DNA from: Acetobacteraceae bacterium | GTDB taxonomy: Bacteria; Pseudomonadota; Alphaproteobacteria; Acetobacterales; Acetobacteraceae | NCBI GenBank assembly: GCA_947446625.1 | Contig: CANFIE010000014.1 | Coordinates: 1-22,738 of the forward strand | Direction of reading: 5' to 3' | Length of the DNA stretch: 22,738 nucleotides | Part shown: positions 1 to 6,262 of the stretch, in pieces | Numbering within the stretch: position 1 is the stretch's first letter | Layout of the letters: each line of letters starts with the position of its first letter | Translations under genes and position numbers: made by a program | Notes under the pieces: model-generated | Database searches by the model: none | Told to the model about the DNA's origin: nothing | Seen by the model: the letters and a program-made list of their open reading frames with translations, nothing else

Positions 1-181
1 GGAGATCCTGATCAGCAACTACGGCGTGCCCTTCTACTTCGGTGGCACCAGCCTGCTGATCATCGTCTCGGTCACCATGGACACGGTGGCCCAGGTGCAG
101 TCACATCTTTTTGCCCACCAGTATGAAGGCCTGATCAAGAAGGCCAGGCTGGGCGGGCGCGGTTCGCCGCGGCCGCGCTGA
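1..181 (+). CDS. secY: Protein translocase subunit SecY, C-terminal fragment
   Basis: This is the 3' end of a gene that begins before the window. The frame starting at base 2 encodes the last 59 residues and stops with TGA at 179-181. The fragment reads ISNYGVPFYFGGTSLLIIVSV, then a segment with MDTVAQVQSHL, then a basic tail. This matches the last transmembrane helix (TM10) and cytoplasmic C-terminus of SecY, the channel of the Sec translocon in the inner membrane. In bacteria secY commonly precedes adk in the spc/alpha ribosomal cluster, which is the order seen here with a 26-nt gap. The identification rests on the conserved C-terminal motif plus synteny. Nothing about the start or promoter can be said. 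Confidence 0.95.
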   Translation, partial: EILISNYGVPFYFGGTSLLIIVSVTMDTVAQVQSHLFAHQYEGLIKKARLGGRGSPRPR

Positions 182-207
182 TCCGCACCATGAAGGGAGG
201 CCCCGCC

Positions 208-864
208 ATGAACCTGATCCTGCTCGGCCCCCCGGGGGCCGGCAAAGGCACCCAGGCAAAGCTGCTGGAAGAGCGCTACGGCCTGGCGCAGGTCTCCACC
301 GGAGACATGCTGCGCGCCGAGGTGAAGAGCGGCAGTGAGCTTGGCCAGAAGGCCAAGGCCATCATGGAACGCGGCGAGCTGATGCCCGATTCGATCATGA
401 TCGCCATGCTCGGTGCCCGAGTCGCCCAGCCTGATGCCTCGCGTGGGTTCATCCTGGATGGTTTCCCCCGCACCGTGCCCCAGGCCGAGGCGCTGGACGT
501 GCTGCTGCGCGAAACCGGCATGCCGCTGGCCCATGTGATTGAGTTGCAGGTGGATGACGCTGCCCTGGTGGAGCGGATTTCCGGTCGGTTCACTTGCGCC
601 AAATGCGGCGAGGGGTATCACGACCGCTTCAAGGCCTGCCGAATCGCCGGCACTTGTGACAAGTGTGGCGGCACCGAATTCATCCGTCGTGCGGATGACA
701 ACGCCGCCACCGTTGGTGCGCGGCTTGAAGCCTACCATCGCCAGACCGCGCCGCTGCTGCCGTACTACGGTGCGCAGGGGAAATTGCGGGTGGTTGATGG
801 CATGGCCGAGATGGCGGAAGTCTCTCGGCAAATAGAAGCGATACTTGGCGCACCCAGGGGGTGA
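208..864 (+). CDS. adk: Adenylate kinase with Cys4-type LID domain
   Basis: Adenylate kinase catalyses ATP + AMP <-> 2 ADP in the cytoplasm. The product is 218 residues, the usual length of long-form bacterial enzymes. The P-loop GPPGAGKGT is at residues 8-16, the AMP-binding STGDMLR near 30-36 and the DGFPRT segment near 84-89. The LID (about 124-160) carries CxxC-X16-CxxC (C130, C133, C150, C153), the metal-binding LID type rather than the E. coli-type LID that lacks these cysteines. I chose the ATG at 208 over the in-frame ATG at 190 because a strong Shine-Dalgarno (AAGGGAGG, about 193-200) lies 7-8 nt before 208 and because adk proteins begin directly with MNLILLGPPG. The gene lies 26 nt after secY and is probably cotranscribed with it. 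Confidence 0.97.
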   Translation: MNLILLGPPGAGKGTQAKLLEERYGLAQVSTGDMLRAEVKSGSELGQKAKAIMERGELMPDSIMIAMLGARVAQPDASRGFILDGFPRTVPQAEALDVLLRETGMPLAHVIELQVDDAALVERISGRFTCAKCGEGYHDRFKACRIAGTCDKCGGTEFIRRADDNAATVGARLEAYHRQTAPLLPYYGAQGKLRVVDGMAEMAEVSRQIEAILGAPRG

Positions 865-872
865 TTCGGGTA

Positions 873-900
873 TTGACGCGAAGGTTCGGCTGAGTATAGT
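873..900 (+). promoter_or_regulatory. Sigma70-like promoter for rpsM-rpsK-rpoA-rplQ
   Basis: TTGACG (873-878) and TATAGT (895-900) are separated by 16 nt and lie 149 nt before the rpsM start. Both hexamers are close to the housekeeping consensus and stand out in a GC-rich background. The predicted start site near 907 places the 911-952 hairpin at the very 5' end of the transcript. Direct evidence is the sequence match only. Confidence 0.6.
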
Positions 901-910
901 CCGCGCCTCT

Positions 911-952
911 CGCGACCAGGGGTTCACCCAACTGGGTGGCCCTGCGGTCGCG
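911..952 (+). promoter_or_regulatory. Long leader hairpin between adk and rpsM (attenuator or terminator)
   Basis: The outer stem CGCGACC (911-917) pairs perfectly with GGTCGCG (946-952). A middle stem AGGG (918-921) pairs with CCCT (940-943), and an inner stem CACCC (925-929) pairs with GGGTG (934-938) around an AACT loop. The structure is followed by TTTATCGTT, which is only moderately U-rich. It begins a few bases after the predicted start of the 873-900 promoter. It could therefore end adk readthrough, attenuate the ribosomal operon, or bind a regulatory ribosomal protein. The sequence alone does not decide between these. Confidence 0.55.
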
Positions 953-1019
953 TTTATCGTTGCGGTAGTTAGAGTTTAATTCAGCTGGCGGGCGCCCCCT
1001 GGCCCCACTGGCGCGAGCA

Positions 1020-1041
1020 GGAGCCTTGCGGGCTCCAGGAG
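1020..1041 (+). promoter_or_regulatory. Hairpin abutting the rpsM ribosome binding site
   Basis: GGAGCC (1020-1025) and GGCTCC (1031-1036) form a perfect 6-bp stem with a 5-nt loop. The stem ends exactly at the Shine-Dalgarno AGGAG (1037-1041), which lies 7 nt before the GTG start of rpsM. A stem stacked against the ribosome binding site suggests translational control or simply RBS insulation. The pairing is seen directly; the role is inferred. Confidence 0.45.
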
Positions 1042-1048
1042 CTGAGAC

Positions 1049-1426
1049 GTGGCGCGCATCGCCGGTGTGAACATTCCCACGAACAAGCGGGTGGCGATTT
1101 CGCTCCGCTATATCTATGGGATCGGCCCGCAGAATGCGGTTGAGATCTGTGAAAAGCTTGCCATCCCGCTGGAACGCCGGGTGAATCAGCTGACGGATGA
1201 GGAAATCCTCCGCATCCGCGAGCTGATCGACCGTGAATACCGCGTGGAAGGTGACCTTCGCCGTGAAGTGGCGATGAACATCAAGCGGCTTATGGACATG
1301 GCCTGCTACCGTGGTCTGCGGCATCGCCGTGGTCTGCCGGTGCGCGGTCAGCGTACCCATACCAACGCCCGCACCCGCAAGGGTAAGGCCGTTGCGATTG
1401 CCGGCAAGAAGAAGGTGACGAAGTAA
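1049..1426 (+). CDS. rpsM: 30S ribosomal protein S13 (uS13)
   Basis: S13 sits in the head of the 30S subunit and contacts the 50S subunit and P-site tRNA. The 125-residue product begins MARIAGVNIPTNKRV, has the S13 helix-two-turn-helix region with YIYGIGPQNA, and ends in the conserved RGQRTHTNARTRKGK segment and a lysine-rich tail. The length is typical. The start is GTG at 1049, supported by AGGAG 7 nt upstream and by the universal N-terminus. It is the first gene after the promoter at 873-900. Its TAA stop overlaps the rpsK ATG (TAATG, 1424-1428), indicating translational coupling. Confidence 0.98.
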   Translation: MARIAGVNIPTNKRVAISLRYIYGIGPQNAVEICEKLAIPLERRVNQLTDEEILRIRELIDREYRVEGDLRREVAMNIKRLMDMACYRGLRHRRGLPVRGQRTHTNARTRKGKAVAIAGKKKVTK

Positions 1427-1830
1427 TGGCCCGCGAACCCCGCGCTGGTGCAGGCCGCACGCCCCGCAAGAAGGAACGGAAGAACATTTCTTCCGGTGTT
1501 GCGCACGTGCTGGCCAGCTTCAACAACACCATCGTCACCATCACCGACGCGCAGGGCAATGCCATCGCCTGGTCGTCGTCGGGCAGCCAGGGCTTCAAGG
1601 GCAGCCGCAAGTCCACGCCCTACGCCGCCCAGGTGGCTGCCGAGGACGCTGGCCGCAAGGCCCGCGAACACGGCATGGAGACGCTGGAGATCATGGTGAG
1701 CGGCCCCGGTTCGGGCCGCGAGAGCGCGCTGCGCGCCCTGCAGGCGGTTGGCTTCTACGTCACCGCCATCCGGGACGTGACGCCCATTCCGCACAACGGC
1801 TGCCGCCCGCGCAAGCGTCGTCGCGTCTGA
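1426..1830 (+). CDS. rpsK: 30S ribosomal protein S11 (uS11)
   Basis: S11 lies in the platform of the 30S subunit near the mRNA exit path and binds 16S rRNA. The 134-residue product has a basic N-terminal extension (RKKERKNISSGVAHV) and the core SFNNTIVTITDAQGNAI. It ends with the conserved GPGSGRESALRAL and DVTPIPHNGCRPRKRRRV, the S11 signature. The start overlaps the rpsM stop by one base. rpoA follows after 47 nt with no rpsD (S4) between them, unlike E. coli. Confidence 0.98.
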   Translation: MAREPRAGAGRTPRKKERKNISSGVAHVLASFNNTIVTITDAQGNAIAWSSSGSQGFKGSRKSTPYAAQVAAEDAGRKAREHGMETLEIMVSGPGSGRESALRALQAVGFYVTAIRDVTPIPHNGCRPRKRRRV

Positions 1831-1877
1831 GGTCTGCCTACAGGCAACCCCACCGCAACGACGAAGGAGAATAGCTG

Positions 1878-2894
1878 GTGATTGACCGCAATTGGCGTTC
1901 GCTGATCCGCCCGGAAAAGCTCGAGGTTGAGCTGGGTTCCGATCCGCACCGCAAGGCCACCATCGTGGCGGAGCCGCTGGAGCGCGGCTTCGGCATGACG
2001 CTGGGCAATGCGCTGCGCCGCGTGCTGCTGTCCTCCCTGCAGGGCGCGGCCGTTACCGCGCTGCGCATTGATGGCGTGCTGCATGAGTTCAGCAGCATCC
2101 AGGGCGTGCGTGAGGACGTGACCGACATCGTCCTCAACGTGAAGCAGTTGGCCATTCGCATGCAGGGTGAGGGCGTGAAGCGCCTGGCCCTGACCGCGAC
2201 CGGCCCCGGCGAAGTGACCGCCGGCCAGATCCAGACCACGGGCGACATCGAAATCGCCAATCCGGAACTGGTGCTCTGCACGCTGGATGACGGCGCCAAG
2301 CTGTCGATGGAGCTGACCGTTGCCACCGGCAAGGGCTATGTTCCCGCCAGCGAGAACCGCCCCGAGGACGCGCCGATCGGTCTGATCCCGGTTGACAGCA
2401 TCTACTCCCCGGTGCGTCGCGTGGCCTACCGCGTGGAGCCCACCCGCGTGGGCCAGCGCACCGACTACGACAAGCTGGTGCTGGACGTTGAGACCGATGG
2501 CACGGTGCAGCCCGAGGATGCGGTGGCCCTGGCTGCCCGCATTCTGCAGGACCAGCTGCAGCTGTTCATCAACTTCGACGAGCCGCGCGAGTTGAAGCCG
2601 GTTGCCGAGCAGGATGACCTGCCCTTCAACCGCAACCTGCTCCGTAAGGTCGATGAACTCGAACTCAGCGTCCGCTCGGCGAACTGCCTGAAGAACGACA
2701 ACATCGTCTATATCGGCGACCTGGTGCAGAAGACCGAACAGGAAATGCTGCGCACGCCGAACTTCGGCCGCAAGTCGCTGAACGAGATCAAGGAGGTCCT
2801 CACCTCCATGGGTCTGGCCTTGGGCATGACTGTCACGGGCTGGCCGCCGGAGAATATCGAGGATCTGGCAAAGAAGTTGGAAGAGCCGTTCTAA
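1878..2894 (+). CDS. rpoA: RNA polymerase subunit alpha
   Basis: The alpha subunit dimerises to nucleate RNA polymerase assembly and contacts UP elements and activators through its C-terminal domain. The 338-residue product has the N-terminal assembly domain (about 1-235, with the conserved EPLERGFGMTLGNALRR stretch). An acidic linker follows, then a C-terminal domain (about 255-325) with ELSVRSANCLKN and the helix-hairpin-helix TPNFGRKSLNEIKE. The GTG start at 1878 is preceded by AAGGAGA 7 nt upstream, and the N-terminus IDRNWRSLIRPEKLEVE agrees with alphaproteobacterial alpha subunits. rplQ follows after 26 nt in the same operon. Confidence 0.98.
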   Translation: MIDRNWRSLIRPEKLEVELGSDPHRKATIVAEPLERGFGMTLGNALRRVLLSSLQGAAVTALRIDGVLHEFSSIQGVREDVTDIVLNVKQLAIRMQGEGVKRLALTATGPGEVTAGQIQTTGDIEIANPELVLCTLDDGAKLSMELTVATGKGYVPASENRPEDAPIGLIPVDSIYSPVRRVAYRVEPTRVGQRTDYDKLVLDVETDGTVQPEDAVALAARILQDQLQLFINFDEPRELKPVAEQDDLPFNRNLLRKVDELELSVRSANCLKNDNIVYIGDLVQKTEQEMLRTPNFGRKSLNEIKEVLTSMGLALGMTVTGWPPENIEDLAKKLEEPF

Positions 2895-2920
2895 GCTCGG
2901 CACCCTAGGGAAATACCACC

Positions 2921-3343
2921 ATGCGTCACGGAATGGCCGGGCGGAAGCTCAACGTCACCTCCACCCATCGTCTCGCCATGTTCCGCAACATGGCGACCAG
3001 CCTGCTGAAGCACGAGCAGATCACCACCACCCTGCCCAAGGCGAAGGAACTGCGCCCCTATGTGGAGCGCATCATTTCGCTGGGCAAGCGCGGTGGCCTG
3101 CATGCGCGCCGTCAGGCTTACGCGCAGATCATGGACCAGAAGGTTGTGGACAAGTTGTTCACCACCATTGCTGAGCGCTACAAGGCCCGCAGCGGCGGTT
3201 ACACCCGCGTGCTGAAGGCCGGTATCCGCTATGGCGACGCTGCCTCCATGGCCGTGATTGAACTGGTGGACCGCGACCCCGCGGCGAAGGGCCTCGACAG
3301 CGGCCCGAAGCCGGAGAAGGTTGAGGAAGCCACTGAGGAATAA
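2921..3343 (+). CDS. rplQ: 50S ribosomal protein L17 (bL17)
   Basis: L17 binds near the peptide exit tunnel of the 50S subunit. The 140-residue product begins MRHGMAGRKLNVTSTHR and has the L17 core (LLKHEQITTTLPKAKELR). It carries a conserved GGYTRVLKAGIRYGDAA segment and ends in a short acidic tail (KVEEATEE) typical of alphaproteobacterial L17. It is the last gene of the ribosomal operon, and a strong hairpin terminator follows at 3372-3408. The Shine-Dalgarno is weak (AGGGAA about 10 nt upstream), so the gene may depend on coupling to rpoA. Confidence 0.97.
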   Translation: MRHGMAGRKLNVTSTHRLAMFRNMATSLLKHEQITTTLPKAKELRPYVERIISLGKRGGLHARRQAYAQIMDQKVVDKLFTTIAERYKARSGGYTRVLKAGIRYGDAASMAVIELVDRDPAAKGLDSGPKPEKVEEATEE

Positions 3344-3371
3344 GCCAAAGGCGCAAGCCTGAAGCTGACGC

Positions 3372-3408
3372 AAGGGCGGCGGGGGAAACCTCGCCGCCCT
3401 TCGTGTTT
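3372..3408 (+). terminator. Rho-independent terminator after rplQ
   Basis: AAGGGCGGCG (3372-3381) pairs perfectly with CGCCGCCCTT (3392-3401). Three more pairs (one G-U) close a GAAA tetraloop at 3385-3388, giving a stem of up to 13 bp. TCGTGTTT follows on the + strand. It lies 29 nt after the rplQ stop and 8 nt before the stop of the convergent Bug-family gene. It probably ends the ribosomal operon and may also act on the opposite strand, although that side lacks a T-tract. Confidence 0.8.
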
Positions 3409-3415
3409 CTGCCAC

Positions 3416-4378
3416 CTATTCCAGCTTTATGCCGGCCTGGCGCACCAATTCAGCCATTGCCACGCGGCCTTCGGCGCAGAAGCGGGTGAAGGCCTCTGGC
3501 GTGCTGCCCACCGGCACGGCGCCAATCTGCGCCAGGCGCTGGCGCACCCCGGCATCGGCCAAAGCGCCTTCCAGCGCCTGGAACAAGCGCTGCCGCACTG
3601 TCGCTGGCAGCCCGGCCGGGCCGAAGAAGGCCGCCCATTCATTGGAATCGAAGCCCGGGAAGCCGCTTTCCGCCAATGTCGGCACGTCCGGCCGGCTTGG
3701 GATGCGCTGCAAGGTGCTCACGGCCAAAAAACGCGCCCGCCCGGCATCCACCAGCGGCCCGGCGCTGACGGTGGTGATGAACACCGCATCCACTGTGCCC
3801 GCGGCCAAATCCCGCGCCGCATCGGCGCCGCCGCGGTAGGGCACGTGGATCACCTCAATCCCGGCCCGCCGGCTGAATTGCAGCAGGCCGATATGCCCCG
3901 CCGTGGCGTTGCCCTGGGTGCCCACGCTGATGCTGCCCGGCCTCGCCTTGGCCTGGGCGATGAACTCGGCGACGCTTGCCGCCGGAAAGCCTGTCTTCAC
4001 CGCCAGCACGCCGGGGAAGGTCACCACCTGAGAAATCGGCGTGAAGCCCGTGGCGTAGTCAAAGTTCAGCCCACGCATCAGCGCCGGGTTCACCAGATGG
4101 GAGGACGCATCCCAGAGCAGCGTGTAGCCATCGGGCGCTGCGCTGGCCACGGCACCGCCGCCCAGGCTCCCGCCGGCCCCGGTGCGATTTTCGATTACAA
4201 AGCTCTGGCCCAGGGCTTCGGCCATTTTCGGCGTAATGGCGCGGGCGGCGCTGTCGGCTGCGCCGCCGGCGGCGAAGGGCACAATCAGCCGAATTGAGTG
4301 GCTCGGCCAGGTCGGCGTCTGGGCCAGGGCAGGGGCGGCAACAATACTGCCCAGCAGGGCGCGGCGGGTCATGGTCAT
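3416..4378 (-). CDS. Bug/TctC-family periplasmic solute-binding protein
   Basis: This is a member of the tripartite tricarboxylate receptor family (Bug, TctC-like), periplasmic proteins that bind carboxylates and similar small ligands. The 320-residue product starts with a Tat-like signal peptide (TRRALLGSIVAAPALA, cleavage likely after ALA). The family pattern follows: SIRLIVPFAAGGAADSAAR, then VIENRTGAGGSLGGGAVASAAPDGYTLL, and later HVPYRGGADAARDLAAGTVD. I chose the ATG at 4378 because AAGGAA lies 6 nt upstream; a second ATG two codons later is possible. No TctA/TctB membrane partners are nearby, so it is an orphan receptor, as is common where this family is expanded. The ligand cannot be read from sequence. 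It converges on rplQ, and no clear promoter was found. Confidence 0.9.
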   Translation of the reverse strand: MTMTRRALLGSIVAAPALAQTPTWPSHSIRLIVPFAAGGAADSAARAITPKMAEALGQSFVIENRTGAGGSLGGGAVASAAPDGYTLLWDASSHLVNPALMRGLNFDYATGFTPISQVVTFPGVLAVKTGFPAASVAEFIAQAKARPGSISVGTQGNATAGHIGLLQFSRRAGIEVIHVPYRGGADAARDLAAGTVDAVFITTVSAGPLVDAGRARFLAVSTLQRIPSRPDVPTLAESGFPGFDSNEWAAFFGPAGLPATVRQRLFQALEGALADAGVRQRLAQIGAVPVGSTPEAFTRFCAEGRVAMAELVRQAGIKLE

Positions 4379-4403
4379 GGCAAGTTCCTTCTGCGCGGAA
4401 CCT

Positions 4404-4474
4404 AGCCCGAAATCCGCCGCGCCCAAACCCGTGCGCCTAGAACACTATGCGCCCTATTGGGCGCATTTCGGGCT
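4404..4474. repeat. Nested inverted repeats upstream of the Bug-family gene
   Basis: AGCCCGAAAT (4404-4413) is an exact reverse complement of ATTTCGGGCT (4465-4474). Inside lies a second palindrome, ATGCGCCC (4447-4454) with GGGCGCAT (4459-4466), around a TATT loop. The right arm of the inner palindrome shares two bases with the right outer arm, so the two structures would compete. The block lies 26-96 nt upstream of the Bug-gene start and downstream of flhG. It could be an operator region, an RNA structure, or part of the adjacent repeat element. Confidence 0.5.
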
Positions 4475-4490
4475 CTACAACTATTCGAAA

Positions 4491-4542
4491 CTAGAGCAAG
4501 AAATCCGTTCTGATGAGTCCATCAGAACGGATATTGCTCTAG
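4491..4542. repeat. 52-nt palindromic intergenic repeat overlapping the flhG stop codon
   Basis: The outer arms are CTAGAGCAA (4491-4499) and TTGCTCTAG (4534-4542). The inner arms are ATCCGTTCTGATG (4503-4515) and CATCAGAACGGAT (4520-4532), around the loop AGTC. All 22 base pairs are perfect, interrupted only by 3 nt on one side and 1 nt on the other. The element is AT-richer than its surroundings and resembles short palindromic REP-type elements seen between genes in alphaproteobacteria. The flhG stop codon (4539-4541 on the minus strand) lies inside the right arm. It probably doubles as the transcript end of the flagellar operon. I saw no second copy in the window. Confidence 0.75.
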
Positions 4543-5318
4543 GTCGGGTGGTGGAACCGGCCCGGCCCTATGGCAAGCGGGGTTTGCGCCAGCCCACGCG
4601 CCAGGGCCACCACATCCTGCGCTGCGGTGCAGCCGGGGTGGCGGGTCAGCAGCGGGGTTTGCCGGCGGATGCTCTCCGGCACCTTGGGGTCGCGGCGCAC
4701 CACGCCGGCCAGCGGTACGCCGCCACCCAAAAAGCTCTCGCAGGCCCGGCTGAGCGTGGCCCAGGTGCGCAGCCCGCTGGCCTGATCCGCCGCCTGGTTC
4801 ACCACCAGCCGGGCATCGGCAGCGGGGGCGTCGCGCCGATGCAGCTTCAGCACGGCATAGGCATCGGTCAGGCTGGTGGGTTCGTCGGTGGCCACCACCA
4901 GCAGGGTATCGGCGCTCGCCGCCAGGCTGCGAGTCGCGGGGTCCAGCCCGGCGCCCAAATCCAGCACCACCAGGGGCCAGGCGGCCCGTGCTGCCGCCAG
5001 CACCGACTGCAGTCGCGCCAGCCCGGCGCTGTCCAGCGCCGCCAGCGCGCCGCTGCCGCTGCGGCCGGGCAGCACGGCAAAGCCCCCGGCATGGGGCAGG
5101 GCGGCTGCGGCAAGGTCGCAGCGTCCGGCCAGCACATCGGCCAGGTCCAGTGTGGGGTTCAGCCCCAGTTGCACATCGGTATTGGCCAGGCCGAAATCAC
5201 CATCCACCAGCAGAACCTGTTCTCCCTCCTGCGCCAGGGCCTGCGCCAGTGAGATTGCCAGCCAGGTTTTGCCCACGCCGCCCTTGCCGCTGGCCACGGC
5301 CAGCATCTTACCGCTCAT
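4539..5318 (-). CDS. flhG: FlhG/FleN-type MinD-like ATPase
   Basis: FlhG is a MinD/ParA-type ATPase that works with FlhF to set flagellar number and position at the membrane. The 259-residue product has a deviant Walker A motif KGGVGKT (residues 12-18). A DGDFGLANTDVQLG switch (about 39-52) is the FlhG signature, and VVLDLGAGLD is the Walker B region. I chose the ATG at 5318 because it overlaps the flhF TGA (ATGA), implying translational coupling. The protein starts almost directly at the P-loop and lacks the N-terminal DQAxxLR helix with which known FlhG proteins stimulate FlhF. It is the last gene of the fliF operon, and its stop codon lies in a palindromic repeat. Confidence 0.88.
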   Translation of the reverse strand: MSGKMLAVASGKGGVGKTWLAISLAQALAQEGEQVLLVDGDFGLANTDVQLGLNPTLDLADVLAGRCDLAAAALPHAGGFAVLPGRSGSGALAALDSAGLARLQSVLAAARAAWPLVVLDLGAGLDPATRSLAASADTLLVVATDEPTSLTDAYAVLKLHRRDAPAADARLVVNQAADQASGLRTWATLSRACESFLGGGVPLAGVVRRDPKVPESIRRQTPLLTRHPGCTAAQDVVALARGLAQTPLAIGPGRFHHPT

Positions 5319-6238
5319 TGCACATCCTCTCGGTGGCCTTCCAGGCAGGCCGCCAGCCATTCAGGGGAGATTGGCGCCAGTCCATCGGCGGCGCCGGGGC
5401 CAACGCCCGCATCGGTCAGCGCCAGCCCACAGGCGGCGGCGGCCAGCACGCCACCCAGGCGGCGGCTCAAATCCAGCCGGGTGGGCAGCATGTGGCGGGC
5501 GCCCAGTGCGCCGAAGGCCTGGGCCAACTCGGCCGAATCGCACACATCCAGCCCGGCCGGCAGCACCAGCACCATCTCGGCTTCCACCGCCCGGGCCAGG
5601 GCATGCACCTCGGTGGCCTGGGCGCTGTCAAAAGGGTCGCAGCCGGCGGTGTCGATCAACACCGGTTGCCCGGCTTGCCGATGCGCCATGGCTTTTCCCA
5701 GCGTGCCCGGCCCGGGAGCAACCGCCAAAGTGAGGCCCAGCAGGCGCGTATAGGTGGCCAGTTGCTCCACCGCGCCGGCTCGCGCGCCGTCGGTGGTAAT
5801 CACCAGCGGCGCCAGCCCGGCCATTACCGCTTGGGTCGCCAGCTTGGCGCAGCTCACGGTCTTGCCCGCCCCCGGCGGCCCGGCCAGCAGCAGCGGCCGG
5901 CTTGGGCTCAGCGGCATGGCAGCGAAGCGCAGCAGCCGGCCCAGCCGCTCGGGCAGGGCGCCATCCGCCAATTGTTCGGCCAGCGCGGCCGGCAGGTTGT
6001 GCCGCGCCAGCATGGCGTGCCGCGCCGCGCGTTCCGCCGCCGCCTGCACGCTGGGCCGCACCGCGCCCTGCGGCACCGGAGGAATCAGGATGGGGTCGGC
6101 CGGTTCCAGCCCGGCGGTCAGCTCGGTATCGCCGCCCACGCGCCGGCTGCCGAGGATGACAGCATCCTCGCCCAATTCGGCGCGGACCATCGCCATTGCC
6201 TCGGCCATGCTGGGTGCGCGAAAGAGCCTGAGCCGCAT
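5315..6238 (-). CDS. flhF: FlhF, SRP-type GTPase for flagellar placement
   Basis: FlhF is an SRP-family GTPase that marks the site of flagellar assembly, usually a cell pole. The 307-residue product begins MRLRLFRAPSMAEAMAMVRAELGEDAVILGSR, a conserved FlhF N-terminus. The NG domain has the P-loop GPPGAGKT (120-127). TTDGARAGAVEQL (about 148-160) corresponds to the SRP-GTPase TTDxxRxGAxEQL motif. DTAG is at 196-199 and TRLD probably forms the specificity motif. It is shorter than many FlhF proteins because the linker between the N-terminal segment and the NG domain is reduced. It lies 24 nt after flhA and overlaps flhG by 4 nt. Confidence 0.92.
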   Translation of the reverse strand: MRLRLFRAPSMAEAMAMVRAELGEDAVILGSRRVGGDTELTAGLEPADPILIPPVPQGAVRPSVQAAAERAARHAMLARHNLPAALAEQLADGALPERLGRLLRFAAMPLSPSRPLLLAGPPGAGKTVSCAKLATQAVMAGLAPLVITTDGARAGAVEQLATYTRLLGLTLAVAPGPGTLGKAMAHRQAGQPVLIDTAGCDPFDSAQATEVHALARAVEAEMVLVLPAGLDVCDSAELAQAFGALGARHMLPTRLDLSRRLGGVLAAAACGLALTDAGVGPGAADGLAPISPEWLAACLEGHREDVQ

Positions 6239-6262
6239 GCCGGCAGCCTAGCCCCGCATGTC

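Noticed and set aside
34..927. A 297-codon minus-strand frame opposite secY and adk
   Set aside because: It lies antisense to adk and extends into the promoter region, and its composition shows no family resemblance. It is a shadow of the high-GC coding strand.
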